Assembly (NCBI GenBank): GCA_964624795.1
Contig: CAZUZS010000014.1
Coordinates: 1-64,000, forward strand
Reading direction: 5' to 3'
DNA: 64,000 nt
DNA from: CAZUZS01 sp964624795
Lineage (GTDB): Bacteria > Calditrichota > Calditrichia > RBG-13-44-9
Part shown: positions 19,401-28,214 of the stretch, piece after piece
How the letters are laid out: the number at the start of each line of letters is the position of its first letter
Numbering within the stretch: the first letter of the stretch is position 1
Notes under the pieces: generated by a model
What the model was told of the DNA's origin: nothing
The model's database searches: none
Seen by the model: only the letters and a program-made list of their open reading frames with translations
Translations under genes and position numbers: made by a program

Positions 19401-20620
19401 TAGCGGACAACCGGGTTTTATTGTCGGGTGACTCTACGCTAATAGTCTGGGAACGGCAGTCAGATAATCAGCGGCCTCTGGCGCCGGCTCGCTTTCGGGT
19501 GAGCTATGCGGATACGGCGCGAATTAGTCTGGCATGGGAAGCGGTGTCCGGCGCGACCTTTTATGAACTGCTCCGAATCGATCCGGCGACTCACGACAGC
19601 CTGCGCTTTTCGGTCCATAAGTCGGTATTCCAGGATTCGACGGTAACTGGCGGTGTTTTATATAACTACCGTGTTCAGGCGATTGACAGCACGTATGTTC
19701 AGCCTGCCAGTTTTTTCTCTCTTTTGGTGCAGGTGCGGGCCGAAAATCCACCGCAATATCTGAATCTCGCCCGTTGTGGTACGGCACAATTGATTCTCGA
19801 TTTTTCCAAACCGCTGGGACCTGCTTCCTTTCAGGCAGATCATTTCCTGCTTCAGCCGGGTGCCCAAAAACCGACCAGTGTGGTAAGATCACAGGGAAAT
19901 CGGGAAATACTGTTGACATTTCTGGATGATCTTGCTCCGGGTGAGCATAACTTGGCAGTCGGCGGGCTGGTGAATGAGCACAATGTGCCATTCGCTGAGG
20001 ACAGCATGCATATCAACTTCACAGTTGAAAATGCAATGGAAAATCCATATCTCAAGAAAATAGAAATGATTTCCAAACGCGAGCTGAAGCTGTCTTTTAA
20101 TCACCCGATGGACCGCACAAGTGCCGAAAATACACAAAACTACAAATTGTTACCCGATGATGAGGTGATGAGGGCCATGCTAGATGAGACTGATCCCTCG
20201 GTCGTGCATCTTTTTCTGACCGGAAAGAACCGCATGGGCAGCCTGGGGGTAAGCTATTATCTTGAATTCACCGGGTTGAAGGATCAGCGGGGAGCAGAGG
20301 TGCCTGCCGATGCAGGTAACCGGGTACTCATTCAACAGGCGGTTCAGGATTTGGAGAACATCATTGTGTATCCAAATCCTTACCGGCAGGGTAGCAGTCA
20401 AAATGAAATTATGTTTGGAAACCTGCCTGATGGCTGCGAAATTTTCATTTACACTGCCTCGGGGCAGCGGGTGACGAGTTTGATTGAAACAGAACATAAA
20501 GGCGGTGTTGGCTGGAATTTGCTGAACGATGCAGGAGCAGCTGTTCAGAGCGGTGTTTATATTTTTGTGGCGCAATTTCAAAACCAGAAAAAAATGGGAA
20601 AATTTTTGATATTGAAATAA
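16424..20620 (+). CDS. Secreted subtilase (S8) with FG-GAP repeats and C-terminal sorting-type domain
   Basis: 1398 residues. A signal peptide (ITIRILGALFILLAAAPG) and an inhibitor-like prodomain lead to an S8 catalytic domain. The triad is D162 (VIDTGVD), H241 (GGHGTAVSG) and S395 (GTSFSAPMVSG), with oxyanion N333. An Asp/Asn-rich insert (about 184-232, DLNHNGRLDAGDINNIDDDG) looks calcium-binding. From about 640 to 980 come FG-GAP/VCBS-type repeats (DINGDGLPDI, DFDNDGNPEV, DLDDDGKMEI, DFDGDGQEEL, DYDGDGKDEI). A fibronectin-III-like segment follows. The last ~85 residues are a FlgD-like/type IX tail (VYPNPYRQG ... SGVYIFVAQF ... KMGKFLILK). It is probably exported and anchored or released at the cell surface. 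The ATG lacks an obvious ribosome site. Confidence 0.95.
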   Translation: MYFNTRRKITIRILGALFILLAAAPGRTEEGKSLIVKLKSGMTADLVSGKSLRSGDKSLDSLLSEISFQSIKKLFTGEAVTVGLPNEYYLFQPSKAESAPALMTKLNAMPGIEWAEPNYLFKIDFAPNDSLYPQQWALRTLGMESAWNIGFGDPAIIVGVIDTGVDYLQEDLAGQLWINSAEDLNHNGRLDAGDINNIDDDGNGYVDDVIGWDFTDAPDFPDNGDYLDPDNDPMDEYPGGHGTAVSGIIAASTDNKLGIAGIAPGARIMALRAGTASGFLEEDDIAEAIVYGVQNGCRIINMSFGDVVYSHLIRDAVSYGVQHNVLFVASAGNSGNSILQFPAGYDETISVGATTRNDELASFSSFGPKIDLVAPGEDIFSTSLGDRYGEFNGTSFSAPMVSGALALIWSGNPSASSRAVQAKLLTGCTDLGAPGWDEYFGNGLLNVSRSLTVPQSTVATIASPQTQSGLRENTVAIRGTAASPDLEKYSLSYGIGADPVQMMPFLESSQQVIDDTLGLWETTHLQDAIYTLELKVTDHDRHTISNRVVVYLDRTPPVMEPLQIIPMMVENENGCLIQLNTDDQTLATLFYRLAGGAGFSHSLTSGYFSNEHTFLLTTREITGPVEFYIELRNTSGLTTREDNDNRFYSVDLKLPNTFTESFLLLEQAAGFAYVLPDTKDINGDGLPDIAGYLAGPILPEPRIGIINFDNSGLLLHAGSIAAFPRDLQDVTGDSVPDLLAGYGGTAYLFNGNGLPQFSLNPVQCPESDFWAARMGDFDNDGNPEVLAIHENQWQIYRLANPANFSVTPLQILDNPTSGENNYGTPYARFSDLDDDGKMEIIIGDYDGDLLIYERSIAGQFLLADTLSLPGIDATSRFATGDFDGDGQEELVVATQVIADYVGESSAQRQYWVLSILKSDGDNSLRLVWRQNFHGLNEQKNTFSGISTADYDGDGKDEIFFTPFPKVYYITWRNGQYQINWYYNGVNSNGVAKIADNRVLLSGDSTLIVWERQSDNQRPLAPARFRVSYADTARISLAWEAVSGATFYELLRIDPATHDSLRFSVHKSVFQDSTVTGGVLYNYRVQAIDSTYVQPASFFSLLVQVRAENPPQYLNLARCGTAQLILDFSKPLGPASFQADHFLLQPGAQKPTSVVRSQGNREILLTFLDDLAPGEHNLAVGGLVNEHNVPFAEDSMHINFTVENAMENPYLKKIEMISKRELKLSFNHPMDRTSAENTQNYKLLPDDEVMRAMLDETDPSVVHLFLTGKNRMGSLGVSYYLEFTGLKDQRGAEVPADAGNRVLIQQAVQDLENIIVYPNPYRQGSSQNEIMFGNLPDGCEIFIYTASGQRVTSLIETEHKGGVGWNLLNDAGAAVQSGVYIFVAQFQNQKKMGKFLILK

Positions 20621-20632
20621 CGGGTGAGGAAA

Positions 20633-21274
20633 ATGGAGAGGAAAAATTCGATCGTTGTTGCGGTGACCGGCGGCATGGGCTGCGGCCAGAGCACTGTTTG
20701 CGAGTTTCTTGAAAAAATGGGCGCCAGGGTGATTAATGCCGATTCGGTTGCCAAAAAAGAAATCGAGAGAAATGAAGAAATCCAGAAGGAGTTGAAAAAA
20801 GCATTTGGCAGCCGAATTTTTTATCGGAACGGAAAACTGAATAGAAAACTGCTGGCCCGGCTTGCATTTTCGGACAGCACAAAAACGCAACGATTGAACC
20901 ACATTGTCCATCCCCGCATGGTGGCTGGTATTCTGGATTTGATTGAAGAAACACGTGAATTAGGCAAATACGCCATTATAGTCGTGGATGCCGCCCTCAT
21001 TTACGAGCTGAACCTGGAGCACATGTTCGATGCGGTGGTTGTGGTTGCCTCCGGAATGCAGGATCGCATCCAGCGAATAAAGCTACGCGATAAACTCACC
21101 GAGCCTGAAATTGTCGATCGCATAAACAAGCAACTCCCGATCGAGGAGAAGGCTAAGTGGGCAGATTTTATCATTCAGAATAACCGCGACCTGAAAACCC
21201 TTGAAAATCGTGCCAGGGGTGTGTATCAGAGATTACTAAAGCTGGCAGAAAAGAAAATCAAAAAGGCCGGGTAA
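20633..21274 (+). CDS. coaE: Dephospho-CoA kinase
   Basis: Final step of coenzyme A synthesis: ATP-dependent 3'-phosphorylation of dephospho-CoA. 213 residues from the ATG at 20633; a GTG at 20624 is possible. Family features are the P-loop region TGGMGCGQST, NADSVAKKEI (the D-x-[IVL] substrate region), HPRMV, and DAALIYELNLEHMFD, which corresponds to the usual P-L-L-F-E stretch, then the adenine/lid segment RIQRIKLRDKLTEPEIVDRI. The P-loop lysine is Gln (Q19, codon CAG), which is unusual for a kinase of this family. It follows the subtilase gene by 12 bp. Confidence 0.85.
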   Translation: MERKNSIVVAVTGGMGCGQSTVCEFLEKMGARVINADSVAKKEIERNEEIQKELKKAFGSRIFYRNGKLNRKLLARLAFSDSTKTQRLNHIVHPRMVAGILDLIEETRELGKYAIIVVDAALIYELNLEHMFDAVVVVASGMQDRIQRIKLRDKLTEPEIVDRINKQLPIEEKAKWADFIIQNNRDLKTLENRARGVYQRLLKLAEKKIKKAG

Positions 21275-21827
21275 TTGAAAAAAATCGATAATCCACCGAA
21301 ATTGTCTGCGATTTGCCTGGAGGTTTACTGCACTGAAGAGGCCCACCAGGCTCCGTCCCGTTAAATAATGTGAATATATTATTATATTTCGACGAGGGCT
21401 GCATATTTTTATGTTGTCTGCAATTGTTATCAGTATTAATGGTTTTGTTCAATTGTTTTATCACATCCTTTTTTCGCAGAGGAGGGTCTTTAAATAAATT
21501 GAGAAAATATTATTATTCTTTTTAATTTCATTGAGTTTTGGTAAATTAAAATTGTCACATAATGAAGTGTGTGGCGATGTAATTGTCCAAATAACAAGGC
21601 CGGAATTGAATTTCCGGTTCCGGAACAAAAGTAAACAAAAAAAATCGTATGGCGAACTTGCCGGGATGAAGAAGAATGCCATAAATAGGAGGAGAAACAG
21701 GAGATCAGGAAAATGGAGCAAAATAGCCGGGAGTAAGATCTTAAAATGTATGATGTATCATTTTATTGAGCTTAAATTGTATAACTAAAGTCAAAGAATC
21801 CATTGCGGAAGAGAAAGGGTAGGGTTT
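21275..21827. other. Intergenic region upstream of glutamate dehydrogenase 1
   Basis: 553 bp, AT-rich. A small frame at 21531-21788 is basic, unlike any family I know, and has no good ribosome site; I do not call it. No RNA gene is seen. It presumably holds the promoter of the following gdh gene. Confidence 0.5.
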
Positions 21828-23114
21828 ATGAGCAGCAAAGCATTCAATCCGTTTGAAATGGCGCAGCAGCAATTCGACAATGTGGCGGATATTCTTGAAC
21901 TGGATACGGCAACCCGCGATTTGTTGCGATTTCCATTGCGCGAATTCCAATTCAGCATACCGGTACGACTGGACGATGGCACCATGAAAATCTTTCGGGG
22001 TTTTCGGGTTCAGCACAACGATGCCCGCGGTCCGGGCAAAGGCGGCATTCGTTTTCACCCACAAGAGACAATAGACACAGTCAGGGCGTTATCTATGTGG
22101 ATGACATGGAAATGCGCAGTCGTGGACATTCCGTTAGGTGGAAGCAAGGGAGGCGTGATCTGCGATCCGCATAATTTGAGCATGCGCGAGCAGGAACAGA
22201 TATGCCGAGGCTGGGTGCGCGCGATAGCAAAAAATGTAGGTCCGGTGAATGATGTTCCGGCTCCCGACGTCATGACAAATGCGCAACATATGTTGTGGAT
22301 GCGGGACGAGTTCGAGACCATCCATGGTGGACAATATCCCGGTTTTATCACCGGTAAGCCGGTGGGCATGGGCGGCTCACTGGGCAGAACCGAGGCTACC
22401 GGATATGGTGTAATTTTTACGGTTCGCGAAGCGCTAAAAGAATTGGAAATTCGACCCGAAGAGACTATCGCCAGTGTGCAGGGTTTTGGAAATGTTGCGC
22501 AGTACGCCATTCGTCTTTATAATCAATTAGGCGGAAAAGTAATCTGTGTGTCGAGTTGGGATCAGGAAGACCAAACTTCATATTCATTCCTGAAAAAAGA
22601 TGGTGTTGATCTTGATGCGCTGCTGAAAATTACCGATCGTTTTGGTGGCATCAACAAGGCAAAGGCCAGGGAGTTAGGATACGATGTTTTGCCGGGCGAT
22701 GCCTGGATTGAGCAGGAAGTGGATATCCTGATACCGGCTGCAATTGAACACCAGATTACAGGCGACAATGTTGGCAAAATCAGCAGCAAAGTCAAGATTA
22801 TTGCTGAAGGTGCGAATGGCCCGACGACACCGGACGCGGACAAAGTGATCCACGAACGGGGTATCTTCATGATACCGGATTTTCTTGCCAATGCCGGCGG
22901 AGTTACCTGCAGTTACTTTGAGCAGGTGCAAAGCAATATGAATTACTTCTGGGAAAAGGATGAAGTGCTGGGCAAATTGGATATCAAGATGACGGCTGCT
23001 TTTTTGGCGGTAAGCGAATTGGCCCGGAAAAAGAATCTGTACATGCGGGATGCGGCATACGTGATTTCAATTAGTCGCGTGGCGCAGGCTTGCAGAGATC
23101 GCGGCTGGGTTTAA
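21828..23114 (+). CDS. Glu/Leu/Phe/Val dehydrogenase, catabolic-type glutamate dehydrogenase
   Basis: 428 residues of the short hexameric GDH type (RocG/GudB/Thermotoga-like), converting glutamate to 2-oxoglutarate plus ammonia with NAD(P). Substrate-domain signatures are FRVQHNDARGPGKGGIRFHP, VDIPLGGSKGGV (catalytic Lys region) and NDVPAPDVMTN. The Rossmann part has VQGFGNVAQYAIRLY and EGANGPTTPDAD. GGGTAGGG precedes the ATG. The next two genes on this strand are PEP-synthase-like proteins, with a hairpin in the 178-bp spacer. A second, longer GDH of the anabolic type lies at 48846-50198. Confidence 0.96.
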   Translation: MSSKAFNPFEMAQQQFDNVADILELDTATRDLLRFPLREFQFSIPVRLDDGTMKIFRGFRVQHNDARGPGKGGIRFHPQETIDTVRALSMWMTWKCAVVDIPLGGSKGGVICDPHNLSMREQEQICRGWVRAIAKNVGPVNDVPAPDVMTNAQHMLWMRDEFETIHGGQYPGFITGKPVGMGGSLGRTEATGYGVIFTVREALKELEIRPEETIASVQGFGNVAQYAIRLYNQLGGKVICVSSWDQEDQTSYSFLKKDGVDLDALLKITDRFGGINKAKARELGYDVLPGDAWIEQEVDILIPAAIEHQITGDNVGKISSKVKIIAEGANGPTTPDADKVIHERGIFMIPDFLANAGGVTCSYFEQVQSNMNYFWEKDEVLGKLDIKMTAAFLAVSELARKKNLYMRDAAYVISISRVAQACRDRGWV

Positions 23115-23219
23115 CTGGCAAACCGGACTTTGTGCTTATCTCCTGATTCGCAGGAAAATTACTATGTCCTGAGATGTGCGCGAGCCGGCTAATGAAGCAA
23201 ATTTATAAAAATAAGAGGG

Positions 23220-23255
23220 CTCCCGTGCACAATTCTTCACGGGAGTCTCTGTTTT
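23220..23255 (+). terminator. Hairpin between gdh 1 and the PEP-synthase-like genes
   Basis: CTCCCGTG (23220-23227) pairs with CACGGGAG (23238-23245), an 8-bp stem with a 10-base loop, followed by the T-rich TCTCTGTTTT. The T-run is interrupted, so it may act as a partial terminator or attenuator lowering expression of the downstream pair, or as an RNA-processing site. Confidence 0.55.
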
Positions 23256-23292
23256 GGCAAAATTCCAATATGGGGAATTCTCCGGAGAGAAA

Positions 23293-25026
23293 ATGGCATT
23301 TGATGATCTTCCAGGATTTCAGCGCAAATTTTTTAATTCCGAAGAAGAGCTTACCCTGATCGGTCACGGCTCGATGGGTGGAAAGGCTAAAGGGCTTGCT
23401 TTTATCAGGGATGTATTGTCCAAAAAACTGGATCGCGGTGAATTCCCGGAATTTACAGTCAACATCCCAACTATGACGGTGATTACTACCGATCTGTTTG
23501 ATGATTTCATGACACAGAACAACTTGTGGGAATTGGCGAATTCCGATCTCCCTGATGATCGCATTGCTCATGCTTTCCAGAATACCGATTTTCCCCCGCG
23601 TCTGGTTGGGGACCTCTGGTCACTCATTTCTAAAGTGCATTCACCGCTGGCGGTCCGTTCTTCCAGTCTGCTGGAGGATGCTATGTTTGAACCGTTCGCC
23701 GGCATCTATGAAACCAAAATGACGCCCAATAACCAGCTTGATGCCGAAAGCCGGTTCCGCAAGCTGGTTGAAGCGGTCAAATTTGTGTATGCCTCAACCT
23801 ATTTTAAAAAAGCGAAGGATTATGTCAGGGCAACCCAGCACTCCGCGGCAGGGGAGAAAATGGCGGTTATTATCCAGGAAGTTGTGGGACAGCGGCATTC
23901 CGACAGATACTATCCGCATATTTCCGGCGTTGGCCGCTCTTACAATTTTTATCCCCTGGGCCATGCCGAGCCAGAGGAGGGCATCGTCAGCCTGGCCCTG
24001 GGACTGGGAAAAATGATTGTCGACGAAGGGATAGGATGGAGCTATTCCCCACAGTATCCTCGCGCCAATCCCCCCTTCAATTCCATTAATGATTTGCTGA
24101 AACATACCCAGCGGGAATTCTGGGCAGTGAATATGGGGAAGCCGCCGGCATTCGATCCGGTGCGGGAAACGGAATATTTGGTGAAGGGCGATTTGGTGGA
24201 TGCGGAGAAAGATGAGGTCTTGCGGTATGCAGCCTCTACTTATGATTCCCAATCGGATCAAATTTATCCCGGGATGGCCGGAGATGGGCCAAGGATTCTG
24301 AATTTTGCTCCTTTACTGCAACTGGAAGAGATAAGGTTGAATGAACTTGTGAAAAACCTTTTGCGTATTTGTGAGGAATCGCTTGCTGCACCGGTTGAGA
24401 TCGAATTTGCTGTAACGCTGGAGCCGGGAAAGGAGCAGGCAGCCCGTTTTGGGTTCCTGCAGGTTCGGCCAATGGTTGTGTCCGCCGAAAGGGTGGAAAT
24501 CGACCCGGGCGAATTGTCTGCAGAAAATTTATTGCTTGCATCCGAGTCGGTGATGGGCAATGGACACGTTGATGATATTCAGGATGTTGTGTTCGTAAAA
24601 CCGGAAGGCTTCGATGCAAGATATACCAGCCGGATTGCTGCCGAGTTGGAAGGCATAAATCAGGAGTTGATGAAAGGGAAAATTCCTTATTTACTAATTG
24701 GTTTTGGGCGGTGGGGCAGCTCCGATAAATGGTTAGGGATTCCTGTGAACTGGGGACAAATTTCCGGTGCACGGGTAATCGTGGAATCGACACTTCCGGA
24801 AATGAATGTCGATTTAAGCCAGGGAACCCATTTTTTTCATAACATAAGCAGTTTCCGGGTCAGTTATTTTTCCATGCATCATGCGGGCAAATACAATATA
24901 GACTGGGATTGGCTAAATTCTCGGAAACCGGTTACAGAGACGCAATATGTGAAGCATGTGAAACTCGACTCACCTCTACATGTAAAAGTAGATGGAAGGA
25001 CAGGGAGAGGAATTATTGCAAAATGA
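23293..25026 (+). CDS. PEP-synthase-like ATP-grasp protein without swivel domain (PPDK_N family) A
   Basis: 577 residues from the ATG at 23293 (GGAGA five bases upstream); the frame extends 13 codons further to a TTG. The N-terminal ~400 residues resemble the nucleotide-binding domain of PEP synthase/pyruvate phosphate dikinase. The motifs are GSMGGKAKGLAFI, LAVRSSSLLEDAMFEPFAGIYET, MAVIIQEVVG and FGFLQVRPMV. In the classical enzymes a phosphohistidine swivel domain comes next; I find no GGxxCHAAI-like motif. Instead there is a domain with FGRWGSSDKWLGIPV (GRWG at 472-475) and LSQGTHFFHNI (H513), shared with the proteins at 25023 and 45272. The PEP/pyruvate-binding barrel is also absent, so it cannot be a complete PEP synthase. 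It overlaps the next gene by 4 nt (ATGA). Confidence 0.85.
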   Translation: MAFDDLPGFQRKFFNSEEELTLIGHGSMGGKAKGLAFIRDVLSKKLDRGEFPEFTVNIPTMTVITTDLFDDFMTQNNLWELANSDLPDDRIAHAFQNTDFPPRLVGDLWSLISKVHSPLAVRSSSLLEDAMFEPFAGIYETKMTPNNQLDAESRFRKLVEAVKFVYASTYFKKAKDYVRATQHSAAGEKMAVIIQEVVGQRHSDRYYPHISGVGRSYNFYPLGHAEPEEGIVSLALGLGKMIVDEGIGWSYSPQYPRANPPFNSINDLLKHTQREFWAVNMGKPPAFDPVRETEYLVKGDLVDAEKDEVLRYAASTYDSQSDQIYPGMAGDGPRILNFAPLLQLEEIRLNELVKNLLRICEESLAAPVEIEFAVTLEPGKEQAARFGFLQVRPMVVSAERVEIDPGELSAENLLLASESVMGNGHVDDIQDVVFVKPEGFDARYTSRIAAELEGINQELMKGKIPYLLIGFGRWGSSDKWLGIPVNWGQISGARVIVESTLPEMNVDLSQGTHFFHNISSFRVSYFSMHHAGKYNIDWDWLNSRKPVTETQYVKHVKLDSPLHVKVDGRTGRGIIAK

Positions 25027-28000
25027 ATGAAGATAAAAAACATATCGAAAAACTTTTGGACTCTCTCAAAGAAAGAGCAAAAGAATTAAACTGCCTTTAT
25101 AGTATTGAAGAGTTTGTTAATAATGTTGAACTTTCGCAGGACCAGGTCTTCAATGGGATTGTGAAGGTTATTCCGCCTGGCTGGCAGTTTCCGGATGTGT
25201 GCGAGGCCGAAATAAAATACATGGATTCCACATATCGCTCTTCGGAATTTACCAAGACTCGCTGGTTTCTCTCTTCTCCCATAGTCGTTCAATCGAAACA
25301 GGTTGGTTCTGTAGATGTTTACTATACCGATGAGCGCCCACCCGCCGATGAAGGCCCATTCCTGAAAGAAGAACGCAAACTGATTGACACTATTGCTGAA
25401 AGTATGGGGCATTATCTGCTCCATCGCAAACTTAGGGATATGTTCCAGGATTGGCAGGAGGCACGTACTGATCTGACGGAAAGACGGAAGGGCGAATGGC
25501 GGATCATTCTCGACCTGCTTCAGCGAACCGATAAAAGCCTTTTCACGCGCATTTCTCGTAAGATGATGAACTATCTTTCGTGGCATGGGATTGAGGAAGC
25601 CCAGAAATTACTGGCGAAGTTCGGTGCAGGCCAGAACAGCAATATCGATGATTTCTTTGGCGAGGTTAATCGCCCTATGCACAAAACCCTCCCTGATAAA
25701 ATGTTTCAGCCAAGCGAAAAAATATTTAAGATTGCGTCGGACAATTTGAGTGACAACCAGATATTAATAATCATACAGAAATGGATTCGGGAAGACAAAT
25801 CCAGCTTTCTGATCAGGGCGTTGGAAAAGCAGGATTCCTCGTTGGCGGACATTGCAGATGCCATAACCCGCTATTACCACCTTGCGCCCGAGGGCCTTGA
25901 ATTATCGGACGCAACCAAGAATGCTCTGAACGTTTCGCTGATCCGCCGTTTTTTCACAGATCAGCTTGAATTTATCAATGTTGCGAAACAGTACGTTGAT
26001 GTATGTGAATTTTACAAGCTCTTGCAACGAATGATCTACCCACCAGGCAGCCACGGAAAGTTGGGAGGCAAAAGCTCGGGACTTTTTCTCGCCTATCAGA
26101 TACTTCAAAAATCGTGCAAAGAGAATGCGGTTCTACAAAACATCAAGATGCCGAAGACCTGGTATATTGCCTCCGATGCGCTGCAAAGTTTTTTGCATTA
26201 CAATAACCTGGAAGAGGTCATTGAGCAAAAGTACAAGGAAATTGATCAGGTTCGACAGGAATATCCGCATATTATTCAGGTGTTCATCAATTCGCAATTC
26301 CCGCCCGAGATCATAAATGGGCTATCGGTCGTGCTCGATGAGCTGGAGGACACTCCGGTCATTGTGAGAAGCTCCAGTCTTCTGGAAGACCGGCTTGGAT
26401 CTGCATTTTCCGGCAAATATAAGAGCCTATTCCTTGCCAACCAGGGTAGCAAAGAAGAACGTCGGGAAGCTTTGCTGGATGCGATTGCAGAGGTTTATGC
26501 ATCCACGTTCAGCCCGGATCCGATTGAATACCGCGCAGAGCGAAAGCTGCTGGATTTCCACGAGGAGATGGGAATATTAATACAGGAGGTTGTGGGGCAG
26601 AAAGTGGGCAAATACTATTTGCCAGCGTTTGCCGGCGTGGCGTTCAGCAATAATGAGTTTCGATGGTCGCCAAGAATAAAAAGGGAAGATGGATTGTTGC
26701 GTCTCGTTCCTGGCCTGGGCACCAGAGCTGTGGACCGATTGAGTGATGACTACCCGGTGCTGGTGGCCCCGGGGCAGCCCGGGTTGCGGGTAAATGTCAC
26801 GCCGGATGAAATCATTCGCTATTCACCCAAAAAGATAGATGTAATCAATTTGGAGACTAACAGTTTCGAAACCCTTGAAATCCAGGATTTGCTAAGAGAT
26901 TACGGTGAGAAATTTCCTGAAATCCGCAAAATAGTTTCCGTTGTAAAAGATCAGCGTCTACAAAAACCGTTTGGGCTGAATCTGGATTTCGAAAAAGAAG
27001 ATGTGGTGGTGACTTTCGAGGGGATAATTTCCGGGGGTCTTTTTGTGCGGCAGTTAAAATCCATTCTGGATTTGCTGCAAAAAATACTGGGCAGCCCGGT
27101 TGATATCGAGTTTGCCCATGACGGTAAGAATTTTTATATTTTGCAGTGCCGGCCGCAAAGCTATTCCCGCGACGCTGTGGCAATGCCTATTCCAAAGGAT
27201 TTGCCGGAAGATAAAATCGTGTTTTCCGCAAATCGCTATGTCTCCAACGGAATTGTGCCCAATATTACCCACATTGTGTACGTAGATCCGGAAAAATATT
27301 CGGAAATTGATAGTCCGGAAGATTTAAGAGCAATTGGCCGTGCAATAAGCAAACTGAATAAAATCTTGCCCAAACGTCAGTTCGTTCTCATGGGGCCGGG
27401 GCGATGGGGAAGCCGGGGTGACATCAAGCTGGGTGTTTGTGTGACTTATTCGGATATCAATAATACTGCGGTTCTTATCGAAATTGCGCGGAAAAAAGGC
27501 AATTATGTACCGGATCTGTCATTTGGAACACATTTTTTCCAGGATTTGGTGGAGGCATCTATCCGTTACCTGCCGCTCTATCCGGATGATCAGGGAATCG
27601 CTTTTAACGAGACATTTTTAAAATTATCGCCAAATATTTTGCAGGAGATTTTGCCGGAATTTGCTTCGTTTGATGATATTATTCATGTTGTGGATGTTCC
27701 GAAATCTGCCAATGGGAATATTCTGCGAGTACTAATGAACGCCGATCTCGATGAAGCGGTTGGATTTCTCAGTTCGGCTACTTTGCCCATGGAACTAACC
27801 ACCGGTGAGGAATTCGCAGTAACGCAAAGTTCTCAGAACTTCTGGAGGTGGCGAATGCAAATGGCGCAACAGATCGCTGCGAATATGGATGCAAAACGCT
27901 TCGGTGTGAAAGCGCTTTATGTTTTTGGCAGTACCAAGAATGCAACCGCTGGGCCGGGAAGTGATATTGACCTTCTCATACATTTTAAAGGAACCGATAA

Positions 28001-28214
28001 TCAACGAAACGAACTTCTTTTGTGGTTGGAAGGCTGGAGTTTGAGCCTGGCCGAGACCAATTATCTACGCACCGGTTATAAAAGCAAGGGGCTTCTTGAT
28101 GTTCACATTGTTACTGACGAAGATATCGCCCGGAGAAGCAGCTTTGCTGTGAAAATAGGCGCGGTCACTGATGCAGCCAGGCAAATTCCGCTAAAAAGGA
28201 GCGCCCACCAATAA
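25023..28214 (+). CDS. GAF-like + PEP-synthase-like ATP-grasp + nucleotidyltransferase fusion (protein B)
   Basis: 1063 residues, starting at the ATG in the ATGA overlap with the previous gene. In order: a GAF-like sensory domain (about 10-140, SSPIVVQSKQVGSVDVYYTDER); a helical linker; the PPDK_N ATP-grasp region (GKLGGKSSGLFLAYQI, VIVRSSSLLEDRLGSAFSGKY, MGILIQEVVGQ, FYILQCRPQ); the shared C-terminal module (GPGRWGSRG, GRWG at 793-796; LSFGTHFFQDL, H837); then a minimal nucleotidyltransferase domain. The last has a textbook G-S-x10-D-x-D motif (G969, S970, D981, D983) and a likely third Asp (D1026 in LLDVHIV), so it should be active. No swivel or PEP-binding barrel is seen. I know no characterised protein with this architecture; the function is unknown. 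Confidence 0.83.
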   Translation: MNEDKKHIEKLLDSLKERAKELNCLYSIEEFVNNVELSQDQVFNGIVKVIPPGWQFPDVCEAEIKYMDSTYRSSEFTKTRWFLSSPIVVQSKQVGSVDVYYTDERPPADEGPFLKEERKLIDTIAESMGHYLLHRKLRDMFQDWQEARTDLTERRKGEWRIILDLLQRTDKSLFTRISRKMMNYLSWHGIEEAQKLLAKFGAGQNSNIDDFFGEVNRPMHKTLPDKMFQPSEKIFKIASDNLSDNQILIIIQKWIREDKSSFLIRALEKQDSSLADIADAITRYYHLAPEGLELSDATKNALNVSLIRRFFTDQLEFINVAKQYVDVCEFYKLLQRMIYPPGSHGKLGGKSSGLFLAYQILQKSCKENAVLQNIKMPKTWYIASDALQSFLHYNNLEEVIEQKYKEIDQVRQEYPHIIQVFINSQFPPEIINGLSVVLDELEDTPVIVRSSSLLEDRLGSAFSGKYKSLFLANQGSKEERREALLDAIAEVYASTFSPDPIEYRAERKLLDFHEEMGILIQEVVGQKVGKYYLPAFAGVAFSNNEFRWSPRIKREDGLLRLVPGLGTRAVDRLSDDYPVLVAPGQPGLRVNVTPDEIIRYSPKKIDVINLETNSFETLEIQDLLRDYGEKFPEIRKIVSVVKDQRLQKPFGLNLDFEKEDVVVTFEGIISGGLFVRQLKSILDLLQKILGSPVDIEFAHDGKNFYILQCRPQSYSRDAVAMPIPKDLPEDKIVFSANRYVSNGIVPNITHIVYVDPEKYSEIDSPEDLRAIGRAISKLNKILPKRQFVLMGPGRWGSRGDIKLGVCVTYSDINNTAVLIEIARKKGNYVPDLSFGTHFFQDLVEASIRYLPLYPDDQGIAFNETFLKLSPNILQEILPEFASFDDIIHVVDVPKSANGNILRVLMNADLDEAVGFLSSATLPMELTTGEEFAVTQSSQNFWRWRMQMAQQIAANMDAKRFGVKALYVFGSTKNATAGPGSDIDLLIHFKGTDNQRNELLLWLEGWSLSLAETNYLRTGYKSKGLLDVHIVTDEDIARRSSFAVKIGAVTDAARQIPLKRSAHQ

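Noticed and set aside
21531..21788. 85-codon basic frame upstream of gdh 1
   Set aside because: No ribosome site, no family resemblance, low-complexity basic composition.
23293..25026. Annotation as phosphoenolpyruvate synthase
   Set aside because: Only the nucleotide-binding part is present; the phosphohistidine and PEP-binding domains of the real enzyme cannot be seen.
25023..28214. Nucleotidyltransferase domain read as an MNT-type antitoxin of a toxin-antitoxin pair
   Set aside because: It is fused to a 1063-residue ATP-grasp protein and there is no HEPN partner gene beside it.
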